Positions 10,146-21,228 of a stretch of DNA of 64,000 nt are shown piece after piece. The notes below the pieces were generated by a model, which worked only from the letters and a program-made list of their open reading frames with translations, had not been told where the DNA came from and made no database searches. The stretch comes from Rhodeus uyekii (Eukaryota > Chordata > Actinopteri > Cypriniformes > Acheilognathidae): the NCBI GenBank assembly GCA_037043235.1, contig JAWRVZ010000094.1, positions 2,119,001-2,183,000 on the forward strand. Direction: 5' to 3'. The stretch's first letter is position 1, and each line of letters opens with the position of its first letter. Position numbers and translations under genes: made by a program.

Positions 10146-10815
10146 GTCTACAGATCGCTCTCAAATATTTTTTGTCCAGAGCCGACCTTGAAAAAGCAAT
10201 TCATGTCTTCATCAGTTTGAGGATCGACTACTGTAATGCCCTCTACACTGGACTAAATATATCACTCATCAGTCGCCTTCAACTGGTGCAAAACGCAGCC
10301 GCACGTCTTCTCTCTAACACATCTAAACGGTCACACATCACCCCTGTCCTCTGCTCGCTTCACTGGCTCCCAGTGCAGTTTAGGGTGGAGTATAAAGTCC
10401 TGTTGTTTGTGTTCAAGGCCATCCATGGTTTGGCCCCAGTATACCTCACTCCTTACTTGTAGTAAAAATCTATATCCAGCCAGAACACTCTGCTCCTCTG
10501 ATCATATTTCTCTGGTTACTTCAACATACAGGTATAAAAAGTTTGCAGGCCGGTCATTTAGTGTTCAAGGACCAATGTTGTGGAATGCACTCCCTGTGTG
10601 CACCTCTGAAGCATCACGGTGCTGAGTGTTTTCAAAGCACAGCTGAAAACCCACTTTTTTAATCAAGTTTTTAACACATAGCATTGGACTTTATTCTGAT
10701 CCCATTTCTTTACTTGGTTTCCTTTATGTTGTCATTTGATGTTTTTATTGGAAAGCGCCTTGTGCACCTTTAGGCTGTTGTAAGGTGCTATATAAATACA
10801 ATTTGACTGATTGAT
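10146..10815 (+). pseudogene. L2/CR1-like LINE, RT C-terminal fragment
   Basis: It translates to the post-catalytic part of a LINE RT: 'LRIDYCNALYTGL', 'RLQLVQNAAARLLSNT', 'HITPVLCSLHWLPVQFRVEY', then after a frameshift 'GRSFSVQGPMLWNALP'. The 3' end 'ttgtaaggtgctatataaat' followed by a short 'tgactgattgatt' run is a typical LINE 3' tail. The copy is 5'-truncated, lacks the catalytic domain and is inactive. Confidence 0.85.
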
Positions 10816-13590
10816 TAAGTATATGGATAGTCTAGGCTATATCTCTAGCTTATGTGCCCACTCCACCAGGAACGTCGCTGTCTTATAACAGGAGTTTCCC
10901 TGTGTGATGTCTGTGATGTGTCAGTCTGGTCCTCCCCGCACACATTCTTGAGGTTTCACCAGCTTGACCTTTTTTAAGCTTGTGTTGCCCCTATAAACTC
11001 ACCTGGGGCATGTAACTGGTGTGGGCAATACAAAAATCACACCTGAAAGCAGATAAAAAGGAGGGAAGTTGATTTAGTCTTTGCACTGTGTGTGCGCCAC
11101 ACTAAGCATGGGCAACAAAAAGAGGAGAAGATTACATTCTCAGGACATTATAGCAAATAATGTGGAAAAAGATAAACAATCTCAAGGTTATAAGTCCATC
11201 TCCAGAGCAATTCTACTGCACTGAATTCTGACCAGTATAATGTTTATTTACTCACTATAGTGTCATTCTTGTTTGGTAAAGAAACTTTAAAAAACCTTGC
11301 ATAATGATGCCTGTTGTTTAGGTCATTGTTCTTTGAATGACAAATTGTGTTTGATGTTTGACAAGTGTTTGTGACCTTTGCAAGTGTTATGGAAAAATTA
11401 GTTGATTTGAAATATGTATTGGTGTTTTTGGAATTTTTGGTGCATTTGCCTAGTTGAATGTTGGTTAAGACCAGTGTGAAGTATTTAAGAAATGATTTAA
11501 GTGTTAAGAAATGTGTCCTATTAATTATAACAATAGTTACTAGGACACATCAAAACAATTCAAAACAATTCTTAGTAATCAAGTAATCAAAACAATTCTT
11601 AACAATGTGTACACATTCTTAGAACATATTTTTTTAGTTAACTGGAATGTGGTTTATTATGTCAATAAATTGCACTAAACTAAACTAGGGTGAGAGATTG
11701 CTGAACAGATTTGTTTGTTCTTAAAAGCATCACCTTCTATAATTTTCCAATTTCATCATCACACACGATGGATTTCAGTAACATTTTCTTCCCTCATCTG
11801 CTTTATGACACTGCCAGCAGCAACAGGGACTACACCAGCAGGTGATAATTACTCTAACCCTCCAGAAAACGATACAAACAGACAGTCTGATCCCTCGTTT
11901 GTGCACTTCATCAGGGAATATTTGTTTTATTTTATTGTTATAAATGTTATATTTTCTTTTGTTAGCTTTTAAGTGTAATGTAGTGAATTGCTTCAAATGT
12001 TACTAGTTGCTTTATTAGTTTTGTTTAATATGATTCTTGAATTTTAAAGAACAAGGTTGAGCACTCAGGATCTTTGTATTGCATGGTGAGTCCATATGAG
12101 TCCATATGGTTCAGAAATAGGGGTTAGAGTTTGCAAGAGAAACACCAGATTGCTTATACTCTAAAATAAGTGGTTGATCAAAAGGTTATTGGATATTTAT
12201 TTAAAGTTGTATTAAAATATCTAATAAAAACTAAAAATCAAAACAATAAATTCAGATCTCTTTATTATTCATATCTCATTTGAATTTGAACAGTCTTTCT
12301 CAGTTGCTTTGGTACATTTCTCAAATCATCCTTAACATTTACACACAAGTAAATCTATCTCTCAAAACAATTTATACAAACAGCATGTAATGTTGGCACA
12401 CCCTAACAAAAGGTATTCTATTGCAAGGAAGGAATTAATTTAAGGGTTACCTTTTTTATTACTTTTATTATTAAGTCTTCCAAAAACATAAGATTTTAAC
12501 CAGGATAGTCACAAGTTACAAAAGAAAAAAGTGATTACAGGTTTTTTATTATTTTTATTTTTATTTTATTTTTACAATTGCTAGGGCACATTTCACAATA
12601 CTTTATTTTTCAAAATTATTCACACAGTTCTCCCAACCAACTCTGAACTTGGCACAGCAGTTAAGTTCAAATTCAAAATGCACTACAACTACCAAAATAG
12701 ACTCAAAACAACAAATCTTCCATAATACTAGTAAGGTTTGTCACCCGACAAACAAACTTTGTCAATCATAAAACACAGACCTAAAGTTGCTTAAGAGAAC
12801 CATCCAATACACACAAAAAATACAAGGAACAAAAACAAAAACAAAAACTCTTACTCTGAATAAGTAGTAAGTATGAATGTTTGTTTGTTTATGTATGTAT
12901 GTGAGTTTGTAACAGATATGAGGAATAATTTTTGTTAGCTTGTTTTTCTCTCAACATTCAGCTGCACCATTCGACCCACCTTAGCCATTGTAAGATGAAT
13001 TCATGACTGAAAACATGGTAAAAAAGTGGTCCTTACTACATCAGAAACTACATCCATTTATATCGATTTCAAACAAATATACTATATAAAATGATTCAAA
13101 ATACCATTTTGCATTTAATGACTTTGCAATTAACTAATGCCTAGATGTTTTATATCAACACTGCATTGGTTCCCCATTAAATACTACATAGATATAAAAA
13201 TATTGTCCTTCAACCATTGATCAATAATATCTTTAATATAGCTCAAAGATGCATGTCATGAAAATTCAATTGGTAAGCCTATATTGACTGAGCACAAAAC
13301 AGAGTTACAATTTCTTATGAACCGCTAGTTGTGGCGACTGGGTACAATAAAAGCCAGTCGTCAATAATTGAGAACTCAACAGAGCGTCTACTTCCTGTTC
13401 CGTGACCAGATACAAGGTGGATAGAACCCCTCTAAAGGAAAGAAACTTCTTGTAGGCATGAGATTTTGAAATTTTAATGAGGGATTTGGTGCTCTGGTGC
13501 TTGAGTGGCAGACACTCCAGGGTTCGGTTTTCTGGGGTACGCCTGGAGTGAATGATCTAGGACCCTCTCTGGAGGAGGAGATCTCCTCAA
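10816..13590. other. Long AT-rich non-coding region
   Basis: About 2.8 kb of AT-rich DNA with short direct repeats (for example 'aaaacaattcttaa' variants at 11550-11600) and no supported exon, RNA or element. Short ORFs at 11715 and 11775 have no recognisable domains. Confidence 0.4.
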
Positions 13591-13594
13591 AGCA

Positions 13595-13720
13595 ACCAGA
13601 ATCAGAATCAGAAAGAGCTTTATTGCCAAGTGTGCTTGCACACACAAGGAATTTGTCTTAGTGCTGGAGCTTCCAGTGCACATTTACAACACAACATGAA
13701 CAAACAAACAAAAACAAAAA
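13595..13720. repeat. Dispersed 'agaatcagaatcagaaagag' repeat
   Basis: 'gaatcagaatcagaaagagc', then 'tttattgccaagtgtgc', 'cacacacaaggaatttgtct' and 'gcttccagtgcac'. An inverted, decayed copy is at about 23409-23480. This is a very common fish repeat, probably the 3' part of a LINE. The class is not certain. Confidence 0.55.
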
Positions 13721-13769
13721 CAATCACTGAAGAGCTCAAACACCGAGGCAGCCATTTGATAATTCATTT

Positions 13770-14956
13770 AGACTGTATCATAGTACTGAGACTCATTAGA
13801 GTTACAAATGATTTGCTCTTATCATCCGATCGTGGTTGTATCTCTCTGTTAGTGTTACTGGACCTTAGTGCTGCATTTGATACAATTGACCACATAATCC
13901 TTCTGAATAGACTTGAAAATTATGTTGGCATTAGTGGAATTATATTAGCCTGGTTCTTACTTACCTGACCATTATCAGTTTGTAGCAGTAAATGAGGAGA
14001 TGTTCAATATGGAGTTCCTCAAGGTTCAGTGCTAGGACTGTTGCTTTTCACCCTGTACAAGCTTCCTTTGGGTGCAATTATTAGGAAGCATGGCATTAGC
14101 TTTCACTGTTACACTGATGATATTCAGCTCTATTTTTCATCTCATCCTGATGAAACGTACCAATTCACTAAATTAACAGAATGCATAACTGATATAAAAA
14201 AAATGGATGACTAATAACTTTCTACTGCTTAATTCTGAAAAAAAACAGAGATTCTAACTATTAGACAAAAAAGCTCTGCACGTAATAATCTAGACTACTG
14301 CCTAACACTCGATCGCTGCTCTGTCAAGTCTTCATCGTCAGTTAGAAACCTGGGTGTGCTCTTTGATACCAACTTTCATCTGTACGTTTTTACTGCCACG
14401 TTTCTAGCATCTGTAAAACGGCATTCTTCCATCTTAAAAATATATCTAAATATGCTCTTATTGACAAATGCGGAAAAGTTAGTTCGTGAGTTCATGAGTG
14501 AAAAGGCTAGATTATTGTAATGCTCTACTCAGTGGTTGCCCTACACATATAATAAACAAATTCCAGCTGGTCCAAAATGCAGCAGCTCAAGTTCTTACTA
14601 GAACCAGGAAGTATGAGCATATTAGCCCAGTTCTGTCAAACCTGCACTGGCTTCCTATTAAACACTGAATACATTTTAAAATCTTGCTAAATACTTAAAA
14701 AGCATTAACTGGTTTAGCTCACCAGTGCTTGAGTGATCTCTTAACACATTATAGTCCTTCACGTCTATTGCGATCCCAAAATACTGACCAGCTTTTAATA
14801 CCTAGAATATCAAAGTCAACTGCTGGCGACCAATCATTTTCCTATTTAGCTCCTAAACTCTGGAACAGTCTTCCTATTACAGTTCGGGAAGCAGACACAC
14901 TCTGTCAGTTTAAATCTAGACTAAAAACACATCTCTTCAACCTGGCATACACATAA
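13770..14956 (+). pseudogene. L2-like RT fragment, multiply broken
   Basis: Recognisable pieces: 'VTNDLLLSSDRGCISLLVLL' with the first catalytic motif 'DLSAAFDTIDH' (about 13860-13895), 'HGISFHCYTDDIQLYFSS' where the second motif YADD has become YTDD (about 14090-14145), and the C-terminal 'LAPKLWNSLPITVREADTLC' (about 14850-14910). Several frameshifts and stops split the frame, and the endonuclease domain and ORF1 are absent. The damaged YADD motif and shifts exclude activity. Confidence 0.88.
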
Positions 14957-15164
14957 CACATTATACATACATTTTTAATCCAAATCATGTAAAATGATTG
15001 TTAGGCTGTATAATATAGGTCAGCCGGAATCGGGGACATTTCCATAACATCTGTTGTACTTGATACATCAGAAGAAGAATGACATCCACGCTGATGTTGG
15101 TCACTGTTTATTCTGAGGTTGCCATGGTCAGCCGTATCCGGGCCGTATCCAGATCAGATAAGGA

Positions 15165-15513
15165 TTCATTACATTTATATAACGCTTTATCAAAATCTCT
15201 CAAAGCGCTTACATGGACGGGGGGAATCTCCTCTACCGCCACTAGAGTTCAGCATCCACCTGGATGATACGACAGCAGCCATATTGCACCAGAACGCTCA
15301 CCACACACCAGCTTATTGGTGGAGAGGAGACAGAGTGATGAAGCCAATCAGAGAATGGGGATGGTTAGGAAGCCATGATGGACAAATTTGGCCAGGATGC
15401 CGGGAATTTTTAAAGATACTGGAAAATGGTCATCCAGGAAAATTACCACGCTCAGCCCCGCTTAGCTTCCGTGAGCAACCAGTCGTAGGCTACAGGGTGA
15501 CATTGCTGCCAGC
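15165..15513. repeat. Dispersed repeat inserted into the L2 3'UTR
   Basis: 'cattacatttatataacgct', 'catccacctggatgatacga' and 'gccaatcagagaatggggat' match the repeats at 57093-57600 and 53697-53855. It is flanked by 'gataagga' (15157-15164) and 'gatgaagga' (15514-15522), a near-perfect target duplication that splits the L2 sequence. Relative to the copy at 57 kb it lacks about 110 bp internally. It is probably a LINE or SINE 3' unit; the family name is not known to me. Confidence 0.75.
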
Positions 15514-16058
15514 GATGAAGGACCTGCACCTAGACACAAGCACAACACAGCCCTGAAGTGTCTGCAGAGACCGTGACTCTACTAGACCCTCCCCTGTGAA
15601 GATCATGAACCCAACAGGACCGAACCGGACTTAATATTTGACCTGAATTGTTGTCAATATAATAATCATGCACTGTTTGGATGTTGGACAGAGGAGAACT
15701 GGTCCCCAGAATGAGCCTGGTTTCTCCCAAGGTTTTTTCTCCATCCCGTTCTTCATTCATTCCGTCACCTGCTGGAGTCTTGGTTCCTTGCCGCTGTCGC
15801 CTATGACTTGCTCAGTTCATCAATTGTATTGATTCGCCTGCTGTTCAGCCAAAACAAACTTTGTTTATATTGCTTTCCTGTGACCACTGTAAAGCTGATT
15901 TGAAACAATCTGTATTGTAAAAAGCGCAATATAAATAAAGGTGACTTGACTTGAGGGCAGGGAGTGGATGTTTGTGTCGCCATTTTGTTAAAATTGGAGA
16001 GCCCTTTTCTTTTAAACTAGTCAAGGGAATAGTTCAGTCAAAGGAAACTCAAACAACC

Positions 16059-16445
16059 TGTCACAAATACACTTAACGGAGGACTCAAATGCAGGGGTGA
16101 AGGATTTAATAATAGTAAATAAATATACACAAAAGAACAACCCACGAGGGGGAAAACATTAACTGAACAAAATAACAGGATACTTGACATAAACGTAATA
16201 CAAAACAAGAACACGGCACGAGAAACATCCAGAAATGACAACGACACCACCCAGGACAGCAAACACACCGGGATTAAATAGGGACACATGAGGAAGGGTA
16301 ACGAGCTGAGAACAGCTGACAACACTCAAGGCAAACGAGATAACAAGAGGGCAGGGTTTCACAATCACAAGACACAAAGGGGCAGCGTCAGGGCTCTGTC
16401 AACAGACACTTGAAGAGACCAAACTAAAATGACAGAGCCGTGACA
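16059..16445 (-). mobile_element. Solo gypsy LTR with intact target duplication
   Basis: TG...CA ends, 387 bp, flanked on both sides by CAACC (16054-16058 and 16446-16450). In minus orientation it starts TGTCACGGCTCTGTCATTTT, has a 'cctatttaatcccggtg'-like TATA region and an AATAAA-like signal near the end. Related LTRs are at 30080-30475 and 42993-43340. The state fits LTR-LTR recombination that removed the internal region. Confidence 0.9.
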
Positions 16446-16494
16446 CAACCAGTGTGACAACAACACACACACTCTCACACATTGCTGGCTGAAG

Positions 16495-16646
16495 ACACTT
16501 AAAGCTGCCGTCACCGGTTTCCGGCGCACATTTATCACCCTGGTTCTTGACGTCACCAACTTGCGACTGTCACTCACACTCGATCAATCGATCGTTAGAT
16601 CGTTTACATAGTGCTTCACGAGGCTATAATCAAGGTATTCCCTTAG
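16495..16646 (-). repeat. Dispersed repeat, inverted copy of 9886-10035
   Basis: The reverse complement contains 'ctcgtgaagcactatgtaaa', 'gattgatcgagtgtgagtga' and 'ccggaaaccggtgacggcag', matching 9925-10028 closely. No coding capacity. Confidence 0.65.
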
Positions 16647-17572
16647 CGCTTTTGATGAAGTGAACCTGAGTTCTAGTTTTCTGTGTTTAGTTCCTGTTTC
16701 CTTGGTTACCTTGGATTCTATAAATTTTCTGATTGTTGGTCAGCTGTGTTTGGAAAAATGTGTAATTATACTCATCCGTTAGGTGTCAGTTATTGCTTTT
16801 GTTTTAGTGAAACAATAAACTCTGCATTGTTTTGTTGCTATGTGTTTAATTATCTTTTGGATTTGTTTAGTTAATAAATACTGTTTGAATAAACTTCACA
16901 TTTCTACTTCCTTCTTTCCAGCCTAGGAATGCTCCAAGCAATTGGATAACCAGCTCTTAATCAGTTCCTTTGATTCACAGTCTCTCAATGTGCTGATCAC
17001 ATAAACCAGGAACGCCCAATACATTGATAGCAATCTACCGGTAGATCACAAAGGTAGGGTGGGCAGATCACATGGAGTTAACAACGTAGACGTCAGCCAA
17101 TCATCCGTCCTCACTATGAAATTTTTCACTTGATTGACTTACATGTCAGCAAGTCTGATCTCTGACACATGGGTCACCGTGCATGTGCACAACAGCAGCA
17201 AGTTGCGAGATAGCCTCCAATTTATTTATTTTAAACTTAAGAAATGGTATAAAAAAGAGTGGGGGAGCTGGACAATATAAGAAGTCAGTGGGAGGTGGAT
17301 ATTTTTTCATTGTCATTTGCGAAGTGCATTTGCTTCATCTACCAGTCTGTCATTGCTATACCAAAAAAGGGAAGTTTGGAACAGATTTTTTTGGACTGTT
17401 CATAAATCTATGACGCTGACAAACTAGCAAACTGAGAAAAAAGGTGAAGGAACTAAAGTTTCAGTTGGTCGGACAGCAGTCATTTTTCTCACAAGTAACT
17501 TAAAAAGCAAAGATGTACAGAGTTGTATTGTGCAATATGGGTTCATGTAGTTATGCAAGCTACACCAACATG
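16647..17572. other. Non-coding region with a hAT-like end at about 17007
   Basis: At 17007 'caggaacgcccaatacattg' then 'caatctaccggtagatc' resembles a teleost hAT-type terminal sequence, but I could not find its partner. The rest is AT-rich without supported genes. Confidence 0.35.
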
Positions 17573-18548
17573 AACTCACCTAAAGGATTATTAGGAACAC
17601 CACACTAATACTGTGTTTGACCCCTTTTCGCCTTCAGAACTGCCATAATTCTACGTGGCATTGATTTAACAAGGTGCTGAAAGCATTCTTTATCATCAAG
17701 GATCAAGGATTTATTTATCAAGGATATCATCTTGCAGTTGATAGAGATTTGTGGAATGCACATCCAGGGTACGAAGCTCCCATTCCACTACATCTCAAAG
17801 ATACTCCATTAGGTTGAGATCTGGTGACTGTGGGGGGCCATTTTAGTACAGTAAACTCATTGTCATGTTCAATAACCAAATTTGAAATGATTCAAGCTTT
17901 GTGATATGGTGCATTATCTTCCTGGAAGTAGCCATCAGAGGATGGGTACATGGTGGTCATAAATGGATGGACATGGTCAGAAACAATGCTCAGGTAGGCC
18001 GTGGGATGTAAACGATGCCCGATTGGCACTAAGGGGCCTATAGTGTGCCAAGAAAACAACCCTCGGTGGGGTCTTCTGCTGTTGTAGCCCATTCACCTCA
18101 AAGTTGTGCGTGTTATCGCGTCACAAATGCTTGAGTGGTTATTTCAGTCAAAGTTGCTCTTCTACCAGCTTGAATCGGTCGGCCCATTCTCCTCCAAGCT
18201 CTAGCATCAACAGGCATTTTCGCCCACAGGACTGTGGCATACTGGATGTTTGTTTTTTCCCTTTTCACACCAATCTTTGTAAACCCTAGAAATGGTTGTG
18301 CATGAAAATATCAGTAACTGAGCAGATTGTGAAATACTCGGACCGGCCCGTCTGGCACCAACAACTGTGCCATGCTCAAAATTGCTTAAATCACCTTTCT
18401 TGCCCATTCTGACATTCAGTTCAGGAGATTGTCTTGATCAGGACCACACCCCTTAATGCATTGAAGCAACTGCCATTTGATTAGTTGATTTGATAATTGA
18501 TTTAATGAGAAATTGAATAGGTGTTTCTAATAATCGTTTAGGCGAGTA
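17573..18548 (-). mobile_element. Tc1-like transposon, internally deleted
   Basis: The ends are inverted copies: left 'ctcacctaaaggattattag' and right reverse complement 'ctcgcctaaacgattattag'. TA follows the right end; the left flank has lost its TA. At under 1 kb it is shorter than a full Tc1 element (usually 1.3-1.6 kb), consistent with deletion in the transposase. Confidence 0.8.
17892..18407 (-). pseudogene. Tc1-like transposase remnant
   Basis: A Tc1 transposase cuts and pastes its element through a DDE/D catalytic triad. The N-terminal helix-turn-helix part is in 18207-18407 ('KKGDLSNFEHGTVVGARRAG', 'SISQSAQLL'). The part around the second catalytic Asp is in 17892-18092, ending 'YFQEDNAPYHKA', where QDNAP is the family hallmark. 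The two lie in different frames with the middle of the protein missing, and the C-terminal glutamate/aspartate motif was not seen. Inactive. Confidence 0.8.
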
Positions 18549-18592
18549 TATATTGTGCATATAAGAATTCGCAATATATTCAGAAATACATA

Positions 18593-19640
18593 CAGTAATA
18601 CCTCGGTTTACGAGCAACTTGGTATACGAGCAAATCGGTGTACGAGTATTGTATCGCTGTACGAGAAATTTCCCCTCACCCATGCTCAGTTTTGCGTCGA
18701 AAAGATCCCTTTATCACCCCTTAACTCGTTCATTCTCTCAGTGTCTCTCAGTATGGGTGCATCATTCACCACAGTGCATTATTTTATAAGTTGTTGTGAA
18801 TATGATTACATGTGAATATGATGAAACTTTATTAATGGAGCATGTTACCAACACCACACATTGCATACTAATGAGACTCACGTGTGTTCACAGTCCAACG
18901 CACCCAATGACGTTCTTAAAGGGCCATACACTTTTAGAGAACAGCATACTATAACAGTTATAACTCTGTACAGATCATATACATAAGTGATTTACAGCGG
19001 TTTTACCTCGTGTTGTTGCATTAATTGTGATCGCTATTCTTCACGTTGTAATATCGTTACAAATGTTGAAGGAACTAGTTAATCTGATGTGTCAATAAAT
19101 TCTAAATTAACAGTCTTGTCACTTTAAGAGGGCGGGGTTTCAGTCGCCGCTAGAGAGAGTTGAGTTCTGAGGGATTAGAGAGAGAGCTCCAAAGCAGAGA
19201 TAGTTTTGATTCTTCTGTTATGTACGGCGTTGTTTGAAGCCAGAACCGCAATCCGATAGTTCTCAATAAAATCTCTGAATGAGAAGGAGCCTGTCTGGTT
19301 ATTAAAAGAAGCAAAGCTACAATGTAGTGAAATAAGCAGTAACACCCCACCCCCCCTCCCCTCTCCTCTCCTCTCGTCTCCATGTCAGCAGTGAAGAGGT
19401 AAAGTGCATGTTACAGTAAATAGTTAATAATGACAGTTAAACTCTAAAAATACTTAATTAGTATGTATATGAGATCTTAATGGTTATAATTTTAAATGTA
19501 ATTAATAGGTTAAAACCAAAAAAATATTTAAAATGGGAATTTATGGTCGTGTGGAACGAATCAAGTGGTTTTTAGTGCGTTCTTATGGGGGAAATTGTTT
19601 TGGTGTACGAGCATTTTGGTTTACGAGCTGCCAATTACTG
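18593..19640. mobile_element. Tigger/pogo-like MITE, copy 2
   Basis: Left end CAGTAATACCTCGGTTTACG with TA at 18591-18592; right end reverse complement CAGTAATTGGCAGCTCGTAA with TA at 19641-19642. It is inverted relative to copy 1: its left arm matches copy 1's right arm and its right arm ('gaaattgttttggtgtacga') matches copy 1's left. No transposase. A C-rich tract sits near 19343-19378 where copy 1 has its minisatellite. Confidence 0.85.
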
Positions 19641-21228
19641 TATATGCTTTGTATTTTTACAGTAGGCTGAAGTGTGCTCACAAGCCAAAAAATTGTGGGC
19701 ACTACTGACATAAACCAATCACATTTTTGCAACAGAAGTTGAATGGTTAGTATATGAACACCTCATTGACAGCAGTTAAACAGTGTGTACTTAAATATGT
19801 TCATTAAATAATGATGTGTTTCATTTTTATTTAAATTTGAATTATGCTATAAGTTTCACCTATGGACTGTAAATACGTTTTATAGTTAAGGAATTACAAA
19901 GCATTATGCATTTCAGTAAAATTACGCCCAGTTTTAGGGGGTCTCGATCTTAGAGGGTTTGGTCTTAACTCCTGACAGCGATGAGAAAGATCTTTAAAAG
20001 ACCCATTCAGACACAGCCAACATTGACAAAACAATTAGTGTAGAGATGTAAAGCTTTACAGGGCACTCATAACTCGTAACACTGGGGTCAGAAACATAGC
20101 ACTGGATGCACACACAATCAAGTCCTTGATTATAGCGCAATCTTTGTCTGTCTAGAGAAGCTGTGATGGTGGACAAACCATACAGAGGTTCGGAGAAATT
20201 AGAAATAGTGTTATAGCAGATCATTGGGAATACTAGTGTAATTTTAAAAATGTTGCACATGAACAACTGCATCCTTAGTTTGAGCTTTAAAAAGTAAATT
20301 ATTTCACTGGACAAAAACAAGAAAGACAAAAAGAAAAATGATACACATTATTGAAATTATTGAAAAATAATACACATCCAAGGAAATGTGATTTCCACAT
20401 ATATGTGGATATTTCTATATCAGCGTAGAGAGGATTTCCATAATCATTAAAGCAGGTCTACATACATGGCATAATACTTATACATATTATACATAGACAT
20501 TCATTATATCATCACAAAACTTTTCTTGCATAGAAACAACACAAGCTTCTGTTAATAATTTAAACTTTGTGTTTGAAATATCTAAAGTGTACAGTCAACA
20601 TACATCATAGACGTTTGACAGCCACTGTAATGTTTGGCCAGGCAGATGAATATGATGGAAGTGACTTAACATCAGCAATTAAACTTGATTAATAAATGAA
20701 ACAAAGAAGATAATAAACAGTACAAGAATCACAAAGATTCAGAACAAAACACAACCGCTTTTACTCAAACTAAAAAACAATTTAGGACAATGAATTTGAA
20801 CCAAACACAGGGATTAAATACAGAGGACTAATGACAAACTTACCCAGAACCAGGTGCACAAAAATAATTTGTAACCATGACAACAATGGAGAAGTGGGAA
20901 CAAAGAAAACAAGAACAGAACCCAGGAAAAGGTTATACAAACTAACAGTCCATTAAACAATGAAAACAGCCATGCAATTATTAAATATAAATCAGCAACC
21001 AATACAGTTGTGCTGAAATATTTGATATATTTTCATTAGCCTTAGGACAATTCACATCAAGTGGATTACCATAACCATAACTATAACATTTTAATGGTTC
21101 TAATTATTTGACAATGGGGAATACATAAACTATAACAATAACAACAATGAGGAATTATATATTTGGAATAAACTTTTTTTTACTATCTGATGAACTATAA
21201 AAACATTGGCAGCCAATCAGAATCTATT
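19641..21228. other. Non-coding region; one unexplained minus ORF
   Basis: Mostly AT-rich. A minus-strand ORF (19994-20329, 111 codons) includes a Cys-rich, fairly non-repetitive stretch ('LDCVCIQCYVSDPSVTSYEC') but has no recognisable family or splice support. 20690-21010 has an LTR-like feel ('gggattaaatacagaggact', 'ccatgacaac') without definable ends. Confidence 0.3.

Larger units (their letters stand above)
13770..15953 (+). mobile_element. L2-like LINE, 5'-truncated copy (plus strand)
   Basis: It corresponds to the 3' half of the L2 element at 31554-36521, in the opposite orientation. It begins within the RT palm, continues through the 3'UTR block ('gtttctcccaaggttttttc', 'agcgcaatataaataaag') and ends with the L2 tail 'gtgacttgacttg'. 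A different repeat is inserted in its 3'UTR at 15165-15513. Confidence 0.85.
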
